In this document: positions 1-8,656 of the stretch, in pieces | Numbering within the stretch: the first letter of the stretch is position 1 | Layout of the letters: every line of letters starts with the position of its first letter | Assembly: GCA_965214125.1 (NCBI GenBank) | Contig: CBDCBA010000024.1 | Coordinates: forward strand, 310,001 to 374,000 | Direction of reading: 5' to 3' | From: CBDCBA01 sp965214125 | Lineage (GTDB): Bacteria > Planctomycetota > Phycisphaerae > Tepidisphaerales > Tepidisphaeraceae | DNA length: 64,000 nt | The notes under the pieces: generated by a model | The model's database searches: none | Told to the model about the DNA's origin: nothing | What the model saw: only the letters and a program-made list of their open reading frames with translations | Position numbers and translations under genes: made by a program

Positions 1-254
1 GCCGGAGCTTATCGGACAAAATCTGTTCTAGCTGTCGGGGCTTTGGCGCGGTAGACTGTTGGGGAAGCAGCGACGCGGTGTGTTACCGAGTCGCCCGAAG
101 CGTCGCCACTTGGTCCGGCATTTGCTGGGCATGTGACGGGCTTCAAGCTAGTTCAACGGGTGCCACCCTCGTTTCCCCCACAACCGCGACCCGGCCGAGG
201 CACCCGGCGGATCGCAACTCCCGACTCACAATCGGGAAAAGGAGCAAGACTCAC
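1..254. other. Upstream non-coding stretch
   Basis: No convincing gene is visible before the start codon at 255. The last bases hold an AAAAGGAG ribosome-binding site ending about 10 bases before that ATG. An open frame continues upstream of 255 but has no family-like content, and the signal peptide begins at the 255 ATG. Confidence 0.4.
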
Positions 255-899
255 ATGGATATCATCAAGTACAGCGTTGCTGGCGTTGCCGGACTCAGCC
301 TCTTTGCCGCCTCGTCGGCCATGGCCCAGTCGCAACTCGACATCGACCTCAACAACTTCGTTGTGTCGGCCTCGAGCACCAGCGGCGGCTACACCCTGGA
401 CCTGTCGGACGACGACAACACCGAGATCGAGAACATCCGCATCGACGGCATGGACGCAGCCGGCTTCGCCGACCCCTTCCCGGACTTCGACGCCGGCTTC
501 ATGGGCGAGCTCGAGCTCAGCGGCGACGCTGACAGCGGCACCATCACCGGTGGCTTCTACGAGCTCAGCGACGGCCAGGGCAACGTCTTCTCGTTCGACA
601 ACATCTCGGGCAGCTACTTCGATAGCGGCACGGGCATCGGCGTCGTTCTGAACAAGATGAGCGGCACCGGCAGCTTCAACAGCGACACGTTCGCTGGCGT
701 CGACGTCAGCGGCTTCACCGCCGACAACCTGCCCACCAGCGCCATCACGTTCTTCCTGAACCCCGAGGTGCTCACCGGCGGCACCACGGACACGACGGTC
801 GACACGGACATCACCGTGACGATCCCGAGCCCGACCGCCGCCACCGCCGGCCTTGGCCTCATGGGCCTCATGGCCGCCGGCAAGCGTCGCCGCAAGTAA
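255..899 (+). CDS. Exported protein with PEP-CTERM-like sorting tail
   Basis: The 214-residue protein has no recognised enzymatic domain. It starts with a signal peptide (hydrophobic core at residues 6-22, likely cleavage after AMA). The body is acidic, rich in Asp, Gly, Ser and Thr, as expected of an extracellular beta-rich protein. The C-terminus has a short proline motif (IPSPTA), a hydrophobic helix (GLGLMGLMAAG) and a basic end (KRRRK). This is the architecture of exosortase-processed PEP-CTERM proteins, with a variant motif in place of canonical PEP. I infer surface or matrix attachment after cleavage. The ATG at 255 is chosen because a good GGAG site precedes it and the signal peptide begins there. 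A strong hairpin terminator follows. The specific role is unknown. Confidence 0.8.
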   Translation: MDIIKYSVAGVAGLSLFAASSAMAQSQLDIDLNNFVVSASSTSGGYTLDLSDDDNTEIENIRIDGMDAAGFADPFPDFDAGFMGELELSGDADSGTITGGFYELSDGQGNVFSFDNISGSYFDSGTGIGVVLNKMSGTGSFNSDTFAGVDVSGFTADNLPTSAITFFLNPEVLTGGTTDTTVDTDITVTIPSPTAATAGLGLMGLMAAGKRRRK

Positions 900-1006
900 G
901 TCGCATCCCAGCGGCTTGCCCCACGGCAACCTCGCGACGCGAACCGATCGCCTGACTTCAAGGTGATCCGCCTCCTTCGAGGCACGCGTCGAACCCCAAC
1001 AACAAA

Positions 1007-1036
1007 GGCGGCGGGCACCTCGCGGTGCCCGCCGCC
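1007..1036. terminator. Hairpin terminator after PEP-CTERM-like gene
   Basis: A perfect 13-bp stem (GGCGGCGGGCACC at 1007-1019 pairing with 1024-1036) with a TCGC loop, followed by CTTGCGTT. It lies between the rightward gene ending at 899 and the leftward gene ending at 1090, so it probably stops transcription from both sides. The T tract is weak. Confidence 0.75.
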
Positions 1037-1089
1037 CTTGCGTTGTACTGAGCCCTCCTGCCGGGCCACCCGCTTCGGCGCCCCGCTGA

Positions 1090-1662
1090 CTACGTTTCCG
1101 CGGCCCAGCGTTGGAACGCGGGCGACACCGGGTACGTTCTAGTCAGCAGTGTCTGAAGCGAGGTCCGCGTCGCCAGCACAAAGGTAGGGGCCAGCGGCAG
1201 CGACCGCGCGGCGAAGTTGATCGCCCGGCGCAGCCGAGCCGGGTCGGTTGCCAGGAGCAGGTGGCCCAGGTGGCCGGGCGTCGACAACTCGCGGCGAAGC
1301 GGCACGAGGCGAAACTGCCACGCTTGCCGGCTGTTGAGCATCGCCACGCAGCCCGGCTCCGGCTCCTCGAGCGAGACGTCCCGCGCTCCGTGCAACGCCA
1401 CGAGCTGCTGGGCCCACGCGGCATCGACGGCCACGGCCGGCACGTCGAACAACCGCTCGGCCAACTCGCCGAACGGGCGATGCACCACCGACTGCACGTC
1501 AAGCACGTGCGCGACCTGCGCCGCGGTCAGCACGCCCTGCTGGACGAGCAGATCACCGATGCGAACGGCCGGCGTCTGCGGCTGCGGCGTGTCAGAGGCG
1601 GATTGAATCGTGTGTGGCTGATAATGCGAAGCCGATTGGAACTGAAAGCTGGGGTCTTGCAT
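1090..1662 (-). CDS. MshEN/GspE N-terminal-like protein
   Basis: The 190-residue protein resembles the N-terminal domain of type II secretion and type IV pilus ATPases (MshEN family), which in some members binds cyclic di-GMP. The first half has the pattern GDLLVQQGVLTAAQV...LDVQ, and the second half has a PLRRE...LLLATDPA...Y pattern like the repeat unit of that family. No Walker ATPase domain follows, so this is a stand-alone domain. The ATG at 1662 is preferred over a GTG five codons upstream because GGAG lies just before it. It is the last gene of a leftward group and 82 bases separate it from the sulfotransferase. The family assignment is by pattern only. Confidence 0.6.
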   Translation of the reverse strand: MQDPSFQFQSASHYQPHTIQSASDTPQPQTPAVRIGDLLVQQGVLTAAQVAHVLDVQSVVHRPFGELAERLFDVPAVAVDAAWAQQLVALHGARDVSLEEPEPGCVAMLNSRQAWQFRLVPLRRELSTPGHLGHLLLATDPARLRRAINFAARSLPLAPTFVLATRTSLQTLLTRTYPVSPAFQRWAAET

Positions 1663-1744
1663 ACATCTCCGGTCCACCGGTCGTATCGACCAGCTCCTGC
1701 GGACCCTTTCGGCAGGTTCCAGTTTGACAGGTCCGCCTTCGCAT

Positions 1745-2776
1745 TCACCGCGGCCGGAGGTAACGCATCGCGTGGGCGAACAGCGAGCCGCGAACGCTTC
1801 GCCGAAGCCGCAGCGCGTTGCGGGACAGCCAGGGCAGGGCGGTTACTGCCGGACCCACGGATCCCATGAGCCCCCGCTTCGCGCGTGGTATATCGAAGCC
1901 ATTTGTTCGGATGTCTGTCCCGGCGAGCCGTTGAAGCCACCACAACTCGCCCGGCGAGAGCGTCGCCGCCGGCTCGTCGGCGTTGCTGGCGTGCGTGCTG
2001 CTGTTGTCCGGCGGAACGCGACCGGCGAGCTCGACCACCGGCAGCCCCAGATGCTCCTGCACCTGCCGCATCGTGGCTGACTCGTCGTCGCGAAGATCGT
2101 CCAGCGACACGCGCAGGCACTGCTGCGGAAACTCGGCCACCAGCCGCGCCGCCTGCCGCGCGTAGCCACGCCAGATGAGCGTGGCGGGGATCACGTGATA
2201 CGCCCGCCGCGCCCGTTCGCGTCGCTCGGGATCGAACTGCCGGCCCTGATTCTTCAGCGACGTCAGGAACGGCACGGGCTCGCGCACCATCACGATGAAG
2301 CGTGCCGCCGGGAAGTACCGCAGGATCCGGTCGGCCGCCCCGACGTGGTGCGGCGTCTTCTCGATTGCCAGCCGCTTCGACTCCGCCCGGCAGAACGCTT
2401 CGCAGAGCGCCTCGAACACCTGCCCCGGATCGCCGCCCTCGACGAGCAGGCGACGCTCGTCAAAGACCGCCCGCAGCACGTCGGGCCAGCGCCTGGACCG
2501 AGCCCCCACGTCCGAATCGAGCGCGCCCGGCCCCGACTCCGGCCCCCAAGACTCGTGCAGCGAACCCTCGAAAATCTCCCGCACCAGTTCGGGCGAGTAC
2601 CGACCGCCGGCCGCGTCCGGTTCACGCCAGAAGCGCCCGAAATAGGCGCTCTCGCCGAAGGCGACCACGTCCGGGTGGAGGTTGAGCACCTTGTTCATGA
2701 ACGTCGTGCCGCCACGACTGGTGCCGACGATGAAGCCGAGCACGCGCGACGCGGGCTCGGCCGGATCAGGAGGCAT
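1745..2776 (-). CDS. Sulfotransferase family protein
   Basis: The 343-residue protein is a PAPS-dependent sulfotransferase-like enzyme, predicted to move a sulfuryl group to a hydroxyl or amine of an unknown acceptor. The 5'-phosphosulfate loop is visible near residues 15-35 (VGTSRGGTTFM, then NLHPDVV). EKTPHH lies near residue 140 and the 3'-phosphate motif around MVREP near residue 160. No signal peptide is seen, so it is cytosolic or membrane-peripheral. Its start overlaps the end of the upstream PEGA lipoprotein gene by 11 bases, indicating translational coupling. The acceptor could be a glycan or lipid; nothing in the sequence decides it. Confidence 0.85.
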   Translation of the reverse strand: MPPDPAEPASRVLGFIVGTSRGGTTFMNKVLNLHPDVVAFGESAYFGRFWREPDAAGGRYSPELVREIFEGSLHESWGPESGPGALDSDVGARSRRWPDVLRAVFDERRLLVEGGDPGQVFEALCEAFCRAESKRLAIEKTPHHVGAADRILRYFPAARFIVMVREPVPFLTSLKNQGRQFDPERRERARRAYHVIPATLIWRGYARQAARLVAEFPQQCLRVSLDDLRDDESATMRQVQEHLGLPVVELAGRVPPDNSSTHASNADEPAATLSPGELWWLQRLAGTDIRTNGFDIPRAKRGLMGSVGPAVTALPWLSRNALRLRRSVRGSLFAHAMRYLRPR

Positions 2777-3152
2777 CGCGCGTCTCCTCGCGCAGCTCGA
2801 GCGCGCGATCGATTAGACCGGCATCGCCGGCGGTGGCGGGCTCCAGGTCGAAACGCATCGTCGGCCGGTGCACCAGGCGAAGGGGCAGCAACTCGGCCGC
2901 CAAGTCGATCGGCGGCCACTGCCACCAGGGGGCGGCGACCCACCGCCGATCCTTCAGCGTCTCGTAGCCTTCCTTCCGCACCGCCACCTCGTAGCGGCCG
3001 TACCAGTCGAACGGCACGCTCATCGGCGTGCGGCCGACCTCCTCGCCGTTGAGGAAGACCAGCGCGCCCGGCGGGTCGCTTTCGAGCTGAAGCCGCCGCT
3101 CCACGCACCCGCCGAGCATCAGGAGCATGAGGAACAACGCCAGCCAACGCAT
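2766..3152 (-). CDS. PEGA-domain lipoprotein
   Basis: The 128-residue protein starts with a lipoprotein signal (hydrophobic run then LGGC, Cys at about residue 16). A PEGA-like domain follows (LESDPPGALVFLNGEEVGRTP), a small beta repeat common in surface proteins that carries the P-x-G-A and G-x-TP signature. A Trp-rich segment (WWQWPP) lies in the middle. It is likely anchored to a membrane facing the periplasm. It is the gene immediately before the sulfotransferase and overlaps it, so the two are probably co-transcribed. Function beyond anchoring or binding is unknown. Confidence 0.82.
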   Translation of the reverse strand: MRWLALFLMLLMLGGCVERRLQLESDPPGALVFLNGEEVGRTPMSVPFDWYGRYEVAVRKEGYETLKDRRWVAAPWWQWPPIDLAAELLPLRLVHRPTMRFDLEPATAGDAGLIDRALELREETRDAS

Positions 3153-3228
3153 CGCCGGAAGGATACGGCAACTTCGCTACACCCGCACGATCGCCCGCGC
3201 CAGCCGGAGTCCGATCCTCGGTTCCGTC

Positions 3229-3972
3229 TCAAGCAGGCCACGGCTTCAACCCACGCACAGCCGCGGCGTACTCCGGCATTCGCTTCGGATCGTGGCCGCG
3301 AACGCCGCCAAGCAGCGGAAAATCTTCGAGCACCACGCGAACGCGTCCGATCGGCCGGACGGGGCGCGGGTTCGCGAGGTGCGGGATGCGGATCTTGAAT
3401 CCGCCGGAATCCACGGGCGGCTCTTCTTCGAACCCGTCGCGCGGCAGCAGGTAGACAAAGCCGTCGCTCCACGGCTGCCGGGGCAACAGAGAAGCGTCTA
3501 CGGAAAAGACATAGCGGGCGCGGCCGGGGTCGCCCTCCGGATGGACGCAGCCGTTGTTCATCGAGAGGTGCGGGAAACGCTCCCGGTCGAGCAAGGCGTG
3601 GAACAACGGCCAGATACCGTCTCCGGCAGCGAAGACGGCCCGGCGGTTGCCGAACTCGTTCTCGTCATGTGGATGACGCGGCTCGAACTCGGTAATCGAG
3701 CCGCTGGAACTGCCGTGGAGAGCGATGCGTCCAGACTCCGCAAGGTGGCAGAGGACGAACCAGAGCGGCACGTTCTGCGGACGGCTAAGCAACCGCACGC
3801 CGGACGTTGATCCCCCGCCCTGTTCCCTCCGAACCTCATCGCTGGGGTTCAGGGTCGACGCGTGCGGGCTGGCCGCACCTGCGATTGACCACTGCGCGAG
3901 CACGCGATCGGCATCTTGAGCGGTGAACGTGGTCGACGGCCGCTCGAGCCAATAGTCGGGCCAGTGGATCAT
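3229..3972 (-). CDS. Unknown protein, ART-like HGS motif
   Basis: The 247-residue protein is not one I can name. Its core has an LHGSS...FEPR...DENEFGN...AVFA pattern near residues 85-115. The HGS element resembles the entry strand of ADP-ribosyltransferase-fold proteins, but this is a weak analogy and no full catalytic triad was identified. There is no signal peptide or membrane segment. The start ATG at 3972 overlaps the stop of the upstream TPR gene by four bases (ATGA), so the two genes are translationally coupled and probably act together. Confidence 0.7.
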   Translation of the reverse strand: MIHWPDYWLERPSTTFTAQDADRVLAQWSIAGAASPHASTLNPSDEVRREQGGGSTSGVRLLSRPQNVPLWFVLCHLAESGRIALHGSSSGSITEFEPRHPHDENEFGNRRAVFAAGDGIWPLFHALLDRERFPHLSMNNGCVHPEGDPGRARYVFSVDASLLPRQPWSDGFVYLLPRDGFEEEPPVDSGGFKIRIPHLANPRPVRPIGRVRVVLEDFPLLGGVRGHDPKRMPEYAAAVRGLKPWPA

Positions 3973-5387
3973 CGTCTGGCCCGCAAATCCTTGATCCGCG
4001 CCTGCACGTCCTCGTAGCCGAAGTCCCACTGGGCGATCTGGCTATAGGCCTTAAGCGCGTCCTCCACGTCGCCCTTCTCCTCCAGCGCCCGGCCGTACCA
4101 GTAGTACATTTCCTTGGCCTTGTCGTCGGCGTCGACCTTGTAGCTCTCGATCAGATTCCGCAGCGTGTCGACGGCCTCATCGACATACTCGGCCTTGAGG
4201 AACGACTTGCCGAGCATCAGGCGGGCGTCGTCCTTGTACTTGGCGTCGCCCTGGCACTGCTGCAGGACGGGGATCGCCTCGGTGTACTCCCCGAGGGCGA
4301 ACAGCCGCCGGCCCGCCTCGAACTTGAAGCGGTTGTCCGTCGGGTAGGCCTTCATCGCCCCCTGGAAGTGCTTGAGCTCCATCGCCGCCTTCTCGCGGCG
4401 GAACTCGGCGAGCTCGCGCCGGGCCTCGGCATTGTCGGGCTCGGCGTCGGCGACCTGCTTGAGCATCCGCTCGCCCCGCGCGAACTGCTTGATCTTGACC
4501 TCGTCGGCCGCGAACCGCCAGCGGTAGTTGTTGTTCTCCTTGGCCGCTTTCTCAAGAAGTTCGAGGGCCTCGTTCTCGTACTTCAGCTCGCCGGTCTTGG
4601 TCAGCGTTTCGACGAGCTTCACGAGCTTGCCCGCGACGCTCGGGTCGGCCTCGAACTCGGCGCGGGCGCGGGCGATCTGGCCCTGCATCGCGTCGACGGT
4701 GCGGATGTCGCTGTCCTTCTCGAGCAGCTCGCGCTGCTTGTCGGCGTCCTTGAGGCTGTCGCGGAAGTTGCCGCCGACCTGGTCGAGCTTCGACTCCTTC
4801 ATCGTCATCTGCGCGCTCAGGCTGCGCAGCTCGTGCTGGAGGTCGCTGTCGTCGGGCCGCAACGCCGCCGCCTGGTTGAGCGCGTCGATGGCCAGGCGGT
4901 ATTCGCCGACGCTCTCGAAGATCTTCTTGAGGTTCAGGAAGCTGTCGGCCTTGGGGTTTTTATCGTCGAGCAACGCCCGGTAGAGCATTGGCCCGATCCA
5001 CACGACCACCGGCGCCAACTGCATCTTGGCCGCCGCCTTGGCGAGCATCTCCATGTACGCGGCGCTGCCGGGGTCGTAGGCGAGAAGCTTGCGTGCGTTG
5101 ATGAAGTTCGCCTTCACGTCCTTGCCGACACGCTTGAGCTTCATCGACGCGAACGAGCCCAGCGGCTTGCCCTTGCCCGGCCCCTTGCGCAGCAGGGCGA
5201 CGTTGCGCAGCTCCTTATGGATCTCGACGTTGCCCGGGTCGTGTTCCAGGCCTTGGAGGTACATCTCGATCGCGTAGTCGTACTGCGACGCCTCGGCCAC
5301 CTTGCGGGCGTGGTCGTAATACTTGTCAGCGCGCTTGCGCTGCTCGGGGGTGACGGTGGTGAAGTCCTCCGCGGTCTCGTCCGGCAT
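3969..5387 (-). CDS. TPR-repeat protein
   Basis: The 472-residue protein contains several tetratricopeptide repeats, for example YDYAIEMYLQGLEHDPGN near the N-terminus, YRLAIDALNQAAALRPDD in the middle and YTEAIPVLQQCQ plus EDALKAYSQIAQWD toward the end. It is hydrophilic, lysine-rich and lacks a signal peptide, so it is probably a cytoplasmic scaffold. The ATG at 5387 is chosen over a GTG three codons upstream. It is the first gene of the leftward group and overlaps the next gene by four bases. It is divergent from def with about 85 bases between them. The partner protein is unknown. Confidence 0.85.
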   Translation of the reverse strand: MPDETAEDFTTVTPEQRKRADKYYDHARKVAEASQYDYAIEMYLQGLEHDPGNVEIHKELRNVALLRKGPGKGKPLGSFASMKLKRVGKDVKANFINARKLLAYDPGSAAYMEMLAKAAAKMQLAPVVVWIGPMLYRALLDDKNPKADSFLNLKKIFESVGEYRLAIDALNQAAALRPDDSDLQHELRSLSAQMTMKESKLDQVGGNFRDSLKDADKQRELLEKDSDIRTVDAMQGQIARARAEFEADPSVAGKLVKLVETLTKTGELKYENEALELLEKAAKENNNYRWRFAADEVKIKQFARGERMLKQVADAEPDNAEARRELAEFRREKAAMELKHFQGAMKAYPTDNRFKFEAGRRLFALGEYTEAIPVLQQCQGDAKYKDDARLMLGKSFLKAEYVDEAVDTLRNLIESYKVDADDKAKEMYYWYGRALEEKGDVEDALKAYSQIAQWDFGYEDVQARIKDLRARR

Positions 5388-5473
5388 AGACGACACTTTA
5401 CGCGGTCCGAGGGCCCGCGCCGAACGGGCGAAGCGTCTACGATCGCCGCCGCCTCACTGCCCGCGCTTCCGCC

Positions 5474-6115
5474 ATGCCCGAATCCGCCACCGTCGACCGC
5501 CCGGACCGCGCCCTGCTTCCCGCCGACGCGGACGCCGCCGCGGCCTTGGACATCGTGCTCTGGCCCGACCCGCGGTTGCGTAAAAAATGCCTGCCCGTCG
5601 CCGACTTCGACGCCGACACCACACGCCGGCTCGACCTGCTCGTCGCCCGCATGGCCGAGGTGATGGAGGCCGAAAAGGGCGTCGGCCTCGCCGCGCCGCA
5701 GGTGGGCGTCAACGTCCGCCTCTTCATCATGCACGCCGACGACGACCTGAAGGTTTACGTCAACCCTCGGCTGAGCGACCCCGACGGCAGCGGCGAGGCC
5801 GAGGAGGGATGCCTCTCCCTGCCCGACATCCGCACGCCGGTGCTGCGCAGCAACGCCCTTCGCATCGAAGCCAGAACAACCGCCGGCGAGCCGATCGACG
5901 AAACGGGCGAAGGCTTTGTTCCGCGCGTCTGGCAGCACGAAACCGACCATCTCGACGGCGTGCTGATCCTCGACAAAATGCCCGAAACTGTTCGCATGGG
6001 CCACCGCAGGGTCCTAAGCGAGATGGAGGCGGAGTACAGCGAAAGGCACCCGAAGCCGGACCTCAACGCAAAGGCGCAAAGGAGGCAAAGGGCCGCAAAG
6101 AAGCGAAGGAAATAG
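5474..6115 (+). CDS. def: Peptide deformylase
   Basis: The 213-residue enzyme removes the formyl group from the N-terminal methionine of new proteins in the cytosol. The three signature motifs are present: GVGLAAPQ (about residue 69), EEGCLSLP (about residue 115, with the metal-binding Cys) and HETDHLDG (about residue 155, the HExxH metal site; the usual HEIDH has Thr in place of Ile). The protein is longer than most deformylases at the C-terminus. The last 19 or so residues (NAKAQRRQRAAKKRRK) are encoded by the left arm of a palindromic repeat and are probably not ancestral. fmt follows, giving the classic def-fmt pair. Confidence 0.95.
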   Translation: MPESATVDRPDRALLPADADAAAALDIVLWPDPRLRKKCLPVADFDADTTRRLDLLVARMAEVMEAEKGVGLAAPQVGVNVRLFIMHADDDLKVYVNPRLSDPDGSGEAEEGCLSLPDIRTPVLRSNALRIEARTTAGEPIDETGEGFVPRVWQHETDHLDGVLILDKMPETVRMGHRRVLSEMEAEYSERHPKPDLNAKAQRRQRAAKKRRK

Positions 6116-6170
6116 ATCAGGAGCCAAGACTGGCTCTTTGCGGACCTTTGTCTCTTTGCGCCTTTGCGTT
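6065..6170. repeat. Palindromic repeat spanning def end and def-fmt gap
   Basis: The outer arms AACGCAAAGGCGCAAAG (6065-6081) and CTTTGCGCCTTTGCGTT (6154-6170) are perfect 17-base complements. The inner parts 6084-6100 and 6136-6152 continue the pairing with two mismatches. The left arm is translated as the Def C-terminus and contains its stop. The right arm ends 12 bases before the fmt start. It could fold in RNA and reduce fmt expression or stabilise def mRNA. Confidence 0.85.
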
Positions 6171-6182
6171 CCTCTGAACCCG

Positions 6183-7091
6183 ATGCCCGACAAGCTCAAC
6201 ATTCTCTTCGCCGGCAGCGGTGCGTTCGGCCTGCCGACGTTGAAGGCGCTGGCCGAGCGGCACGAGGTGACGGCCGTCTACACGCAGCCGGATCGGCCGG
6301 CGGGGCGGGGCAAAAAGCTCACGCCGACTCCGATCGCCGCGTGGGCGGACCAAAACGGCCTGCGCGTCATTCGCACCGAGCGCTTCAACGATGAGCCGCT
6401 GCCATCGGCCGATGCCCTCGTGGTCATCGCCTTCGGCCAGAAGATCAGCCAGGATCAGGCCAACCACCCGCGGCTCGGCTCGATGAACCTGCACGCAAGC
6501 TTGCTGCCGAAGTACCGCGGCGCGGCCCCGATCCACCACGCGATCGCGGCGGGCGAGCGGCGGGTCGGCAACAGCGTGATCCGCCTCGCCGAGCGCATGG
6601 ACGCCGGCGCCGTTCTCGGGCAGAACAGCATCCCGCTTGACCCGACGCAAACAACCGGCGAAATCCACGACGCCCTGGCCGAGCTGGGCCCGTCGCTCGT
6701 GCTGCGCGTGCTCGAGGACCTCGATGCCGGCCATTGCATCGAGCAGCCGCAGAACGACGACGATGCGACATTGGCCCCCAAGCTCTCGCGCGGCGACGCT
6801 CTCCTGAACTTCGGCCGGCCCGCGACCATGATTGCCGCGACCATCAACGGCCTCTCCCCCTGGCCCGGCTGTCGCGTGAGGGTCGGCGACCAGACGCTCA
6901 CGCTCCTGCGGGCGCGGCCCCTCGACGGCAGCGGCAAACCTGGGCAAATCAACGACGCCGGCCAAATCGGCACGCGCGACGGGCTCATCGAGGTGCTCGA
7001 ACTTCAGCCCGAGGGCAAGCGGCCGATGTCGCTTGCCGACTACCGCAACGGCCGCCCGTGGCCGGCGGGCGCGACCGTGACCCCCACCTGA
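6183..7091 (+). CDS. fmt: Methionyl-tRNA formyltransferase
   Basis: The 302-residue enzyme formylates initiator Met-tRNA using 10-formyl-tetrahydrofolate. The N-terminal Rossmann part has FAGSGAFGLPTL, then TQPDRPAGRGKKL. The catalytic loop is present as HASLLPKYRGAAPIHHAI (SLLPxYRG, about residue 110). TGEIHDALAELG and the C-terminal NGLSPWPG motif are also there. Length matches the family. The ATG at 6183 follows the palindromic repeat separating it from def. rsmB follows almost without a gap, so def, fmt and rsmB likely form one operon for translation initiation and ribosome maturation. Confidence 0.95.
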   Translation: MPDKLNILFAGSGAFGLPTLKALAERHEVTAVYTQPDRPAGRGKKLTPTPIAAWADQNGLRVIRTERFNDEPLPSADALVVIAFGQKISQDQANHPRLGSMNLHASLLPKYRGAAPIHHAIAAGERRVGNSVIRLAERMDAGAVLGQNSIPLDPTQTTGEIHDALAELGPSLVLRVLEDLDAGHCIEQPQNDDDATLAPKLSRGDALLNFGRPATMIAATINGLSPWPGCRVRVGDQTLTLLRARPLDGSGKPGQINDAGQIGTRDGLIEVLELQPEGKRPMSLADYRNGRPWPAGATVTPT

Positions 7092-7102
7092 TCGACCTTC
7101 CC

Positions 7103-8434
7103 TTGGACCCCCGCGACTACGCCGTTCTGGCCCTCGACGAGCTTCGCCTGCCCGGCTTCACGCGGCAGGCGTTCAAGCGGCGCAGCCCGGTCCCGCCGAG
7201 CGACCCGCGCGACCGCGCCCTCGGCGAGACGCTTATCGCGGGCGTGGTGAAGAACCTGATCCTGCTCGACACGCTCGTCGAGTTCTACGCCAAGCGGCCA
7301 ATCTCGCAGATCGACAACCGGGCGCGGCTCATCCTGCTGGTGGCCCTCGCGCAGATTCGGCTGCTCGACCGCGTGCCGGACCACGCCCTGGTGATGGAGG
7401 CCGTCCACCAGACGCGCCGCCTGCGCGAGCCGGGGCTGGCCAAGGCCAGCGGGTTCGTCAACGCCGTGCTGCGCGAGGCGACCAAGCGGCCGGACCTGAG
7501 CGAAACGCTGCCGAATCGCGACGATCCGGCAGCCTACGCCCACGTAATGCTCAGTCACCCGCGGCCGCTGGTCGACCGGCTGATCGACCTGCTCGGTCCG
7601 GCCGACGCGGTCCGCTTTGCCGAACACGACAACCGCACGCCGCCCACGCTCGCGCGGCTGATCGGCTCGACGACAATCGACGATCTCGCGACGGATGGCG
7701 TCACCGTCACGCCCCACGAGCAGGCGGGCATCGCCGTTGTGGCCGGGGCGAAGCAGCCGGACTACGCCCGCTGGGCGAGCGCCGGCCTGGCGCAGGTGCA
7801 GGACGCGACCAGCGCTGCCGTCGTCGGCCACCTCGACGTGCAATCGGGGCTAACCGTGCTCGACCGTTGCAGCGGCGTGGGGACCAAGACGCGGCAGCTC
7901 GCCGAGGCCGCGGGGCCGGCGGGGCGAGTCTTCGCCGTCGACGCCAGCGGCAAGCGGATCAGCATGCTGCGCAAGGCGCTGAAGGACGCCTCGCATCTCG
8001 CCCCCATGGTCGCCAAGCGGGCGGAGTGGGCGGCGGAGTTTCCCGAGGATTGGCCCAGTTCGTTCGACCGCATCCTGATCGACGCCCCGTGCAGCAACAG
8101 CGGCGTGCTCGCCCGCCGGCCGGAGGCGCGATACGCCCAAACCGACCACGACGCGCTGGCCACGCTTCAGGCGAAGATCCTCGCCGACACGTGGCCCCTG
8201 CTCGCCCCCGGAGGCCTGCTGGCGTACGCGACGTGCAGCGTCTGGCCCGAGGAGAACGAGGCGATCGTCGACGCCTTCCTCGCACAAGCCCCCGACGCCG
8301 TCGCCGGCGAGCGCGTCGCGTGGCTGCCAAGCTTCCGAACCGACGACCCCACCCGCTACCGCGACGGCGGGTTCGTCGCGGTTCTACGGAAGAAGGCGCC
8401 GGCGCCCACACTCAACGATCCCTCGGAACCGTGA
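7103..8434 (+). CDS. rsmB: 16S rRNA m5C methyltransferase RsmB
   Basis: The 443-residue protein has an N-terminal NusB-like RNA-binding domain (about residues 1-140, ending in the GFVNAVLR motif) and a C-terminal SAM methyltransferase domain. The SAM-binding loop reads DRCSGVGTKTRQLAE instead of the usual PGGKT form. The catalytic motifs are DAPCSNSGVLARRPE and YATCSVWPEEN, which carry the two cysteines of rRNA m5C enzymes. It would modify C967 of 16S rRNA. No ATG lies near the conserved start; TTG at 7103, 12 bases after the fmt stop, is the best choice, and a CTG overlapping the fmt stop is possible. Confidence 0.9.
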   Translation: MDPRDYAVLALDELRLPGFTRQAFKRRSPVPPSDPRDRALGETLIAGVVKNLILLDTLVEFYAKRPISQIDNRARLILLVALAQIRLLDRVPDHALVMEAVHQTRRLREPGLAKASGFVNAVLREATKRPDLSETLPNRDDPAAYAHVMLSHPRPLVDRLIDLLGPADAVRFAEHDNRTPPTLARLIGSTTIDDLATDGVTVTPHEQAGIAVVAGAKQPDYARWASAGLAQVQDATSAAVVGHLDVQSGLTVLDRCSGVGTKTRQLAEAAGPAGRVFAVDASGKRISMLRKALKDASHLAPMVAKRAEWAAEFPEDWPSSFDRILIDAPCSNSGVLARRPEARYAQTDHDALATLQAKILADTWPLLAPGGLLAYATCSVWPEENEAIVDAFLAQAPDAVAGERVAWLPSFRTDDPTRYRDGGFVAVLRKKAPAPTLNDPSEP

Positions 8435-8470
8435 CGCCATCGCGCCGTCAGCGCCTCGCCCCGTCGGACC

Positions 8471-8557
8471 GACGCCGGAGCGGAAGCTCCGGGTTCTGCT
8501 TGAAATCCAACGGTTTTATTCGGTCTGATAAGAAACCGGAGCTTCCGCTCCGGCGTC
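8471..8557. repeat. GGAAGC-family palindromic repeat, copy 1
   Basis: The arms at 8471-8495 and 8533-8557 match in 24 of 25 bases (GACGCCGGAGCGGAAGCTCCG and its complement) around a 37-base AT-richer loop. It begins 37 bases after the rsmB stop and may end the def-fmt-rsmB transcript. Related copies lie at 47036-47126, 55120-55177 and 63727-63797. Confidence 0.85.
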
Positions 8558-8656
8558 GAGTGAGGTGACGATGCTTCGTTCCACAGGCAGATCACAGGGC
8601 TCGCTGGCTCCTAGACCAGCTTGTGCTTTCACCTGCCCGTTGCCATGCTGCCGGCG

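Noticed and set aside
4368..5663. 431-codon open frame opposite the TPR gene
   Set aside because: It is antisense to clear TPR repeats and runs into def in the wrong frame; no domain is visible.
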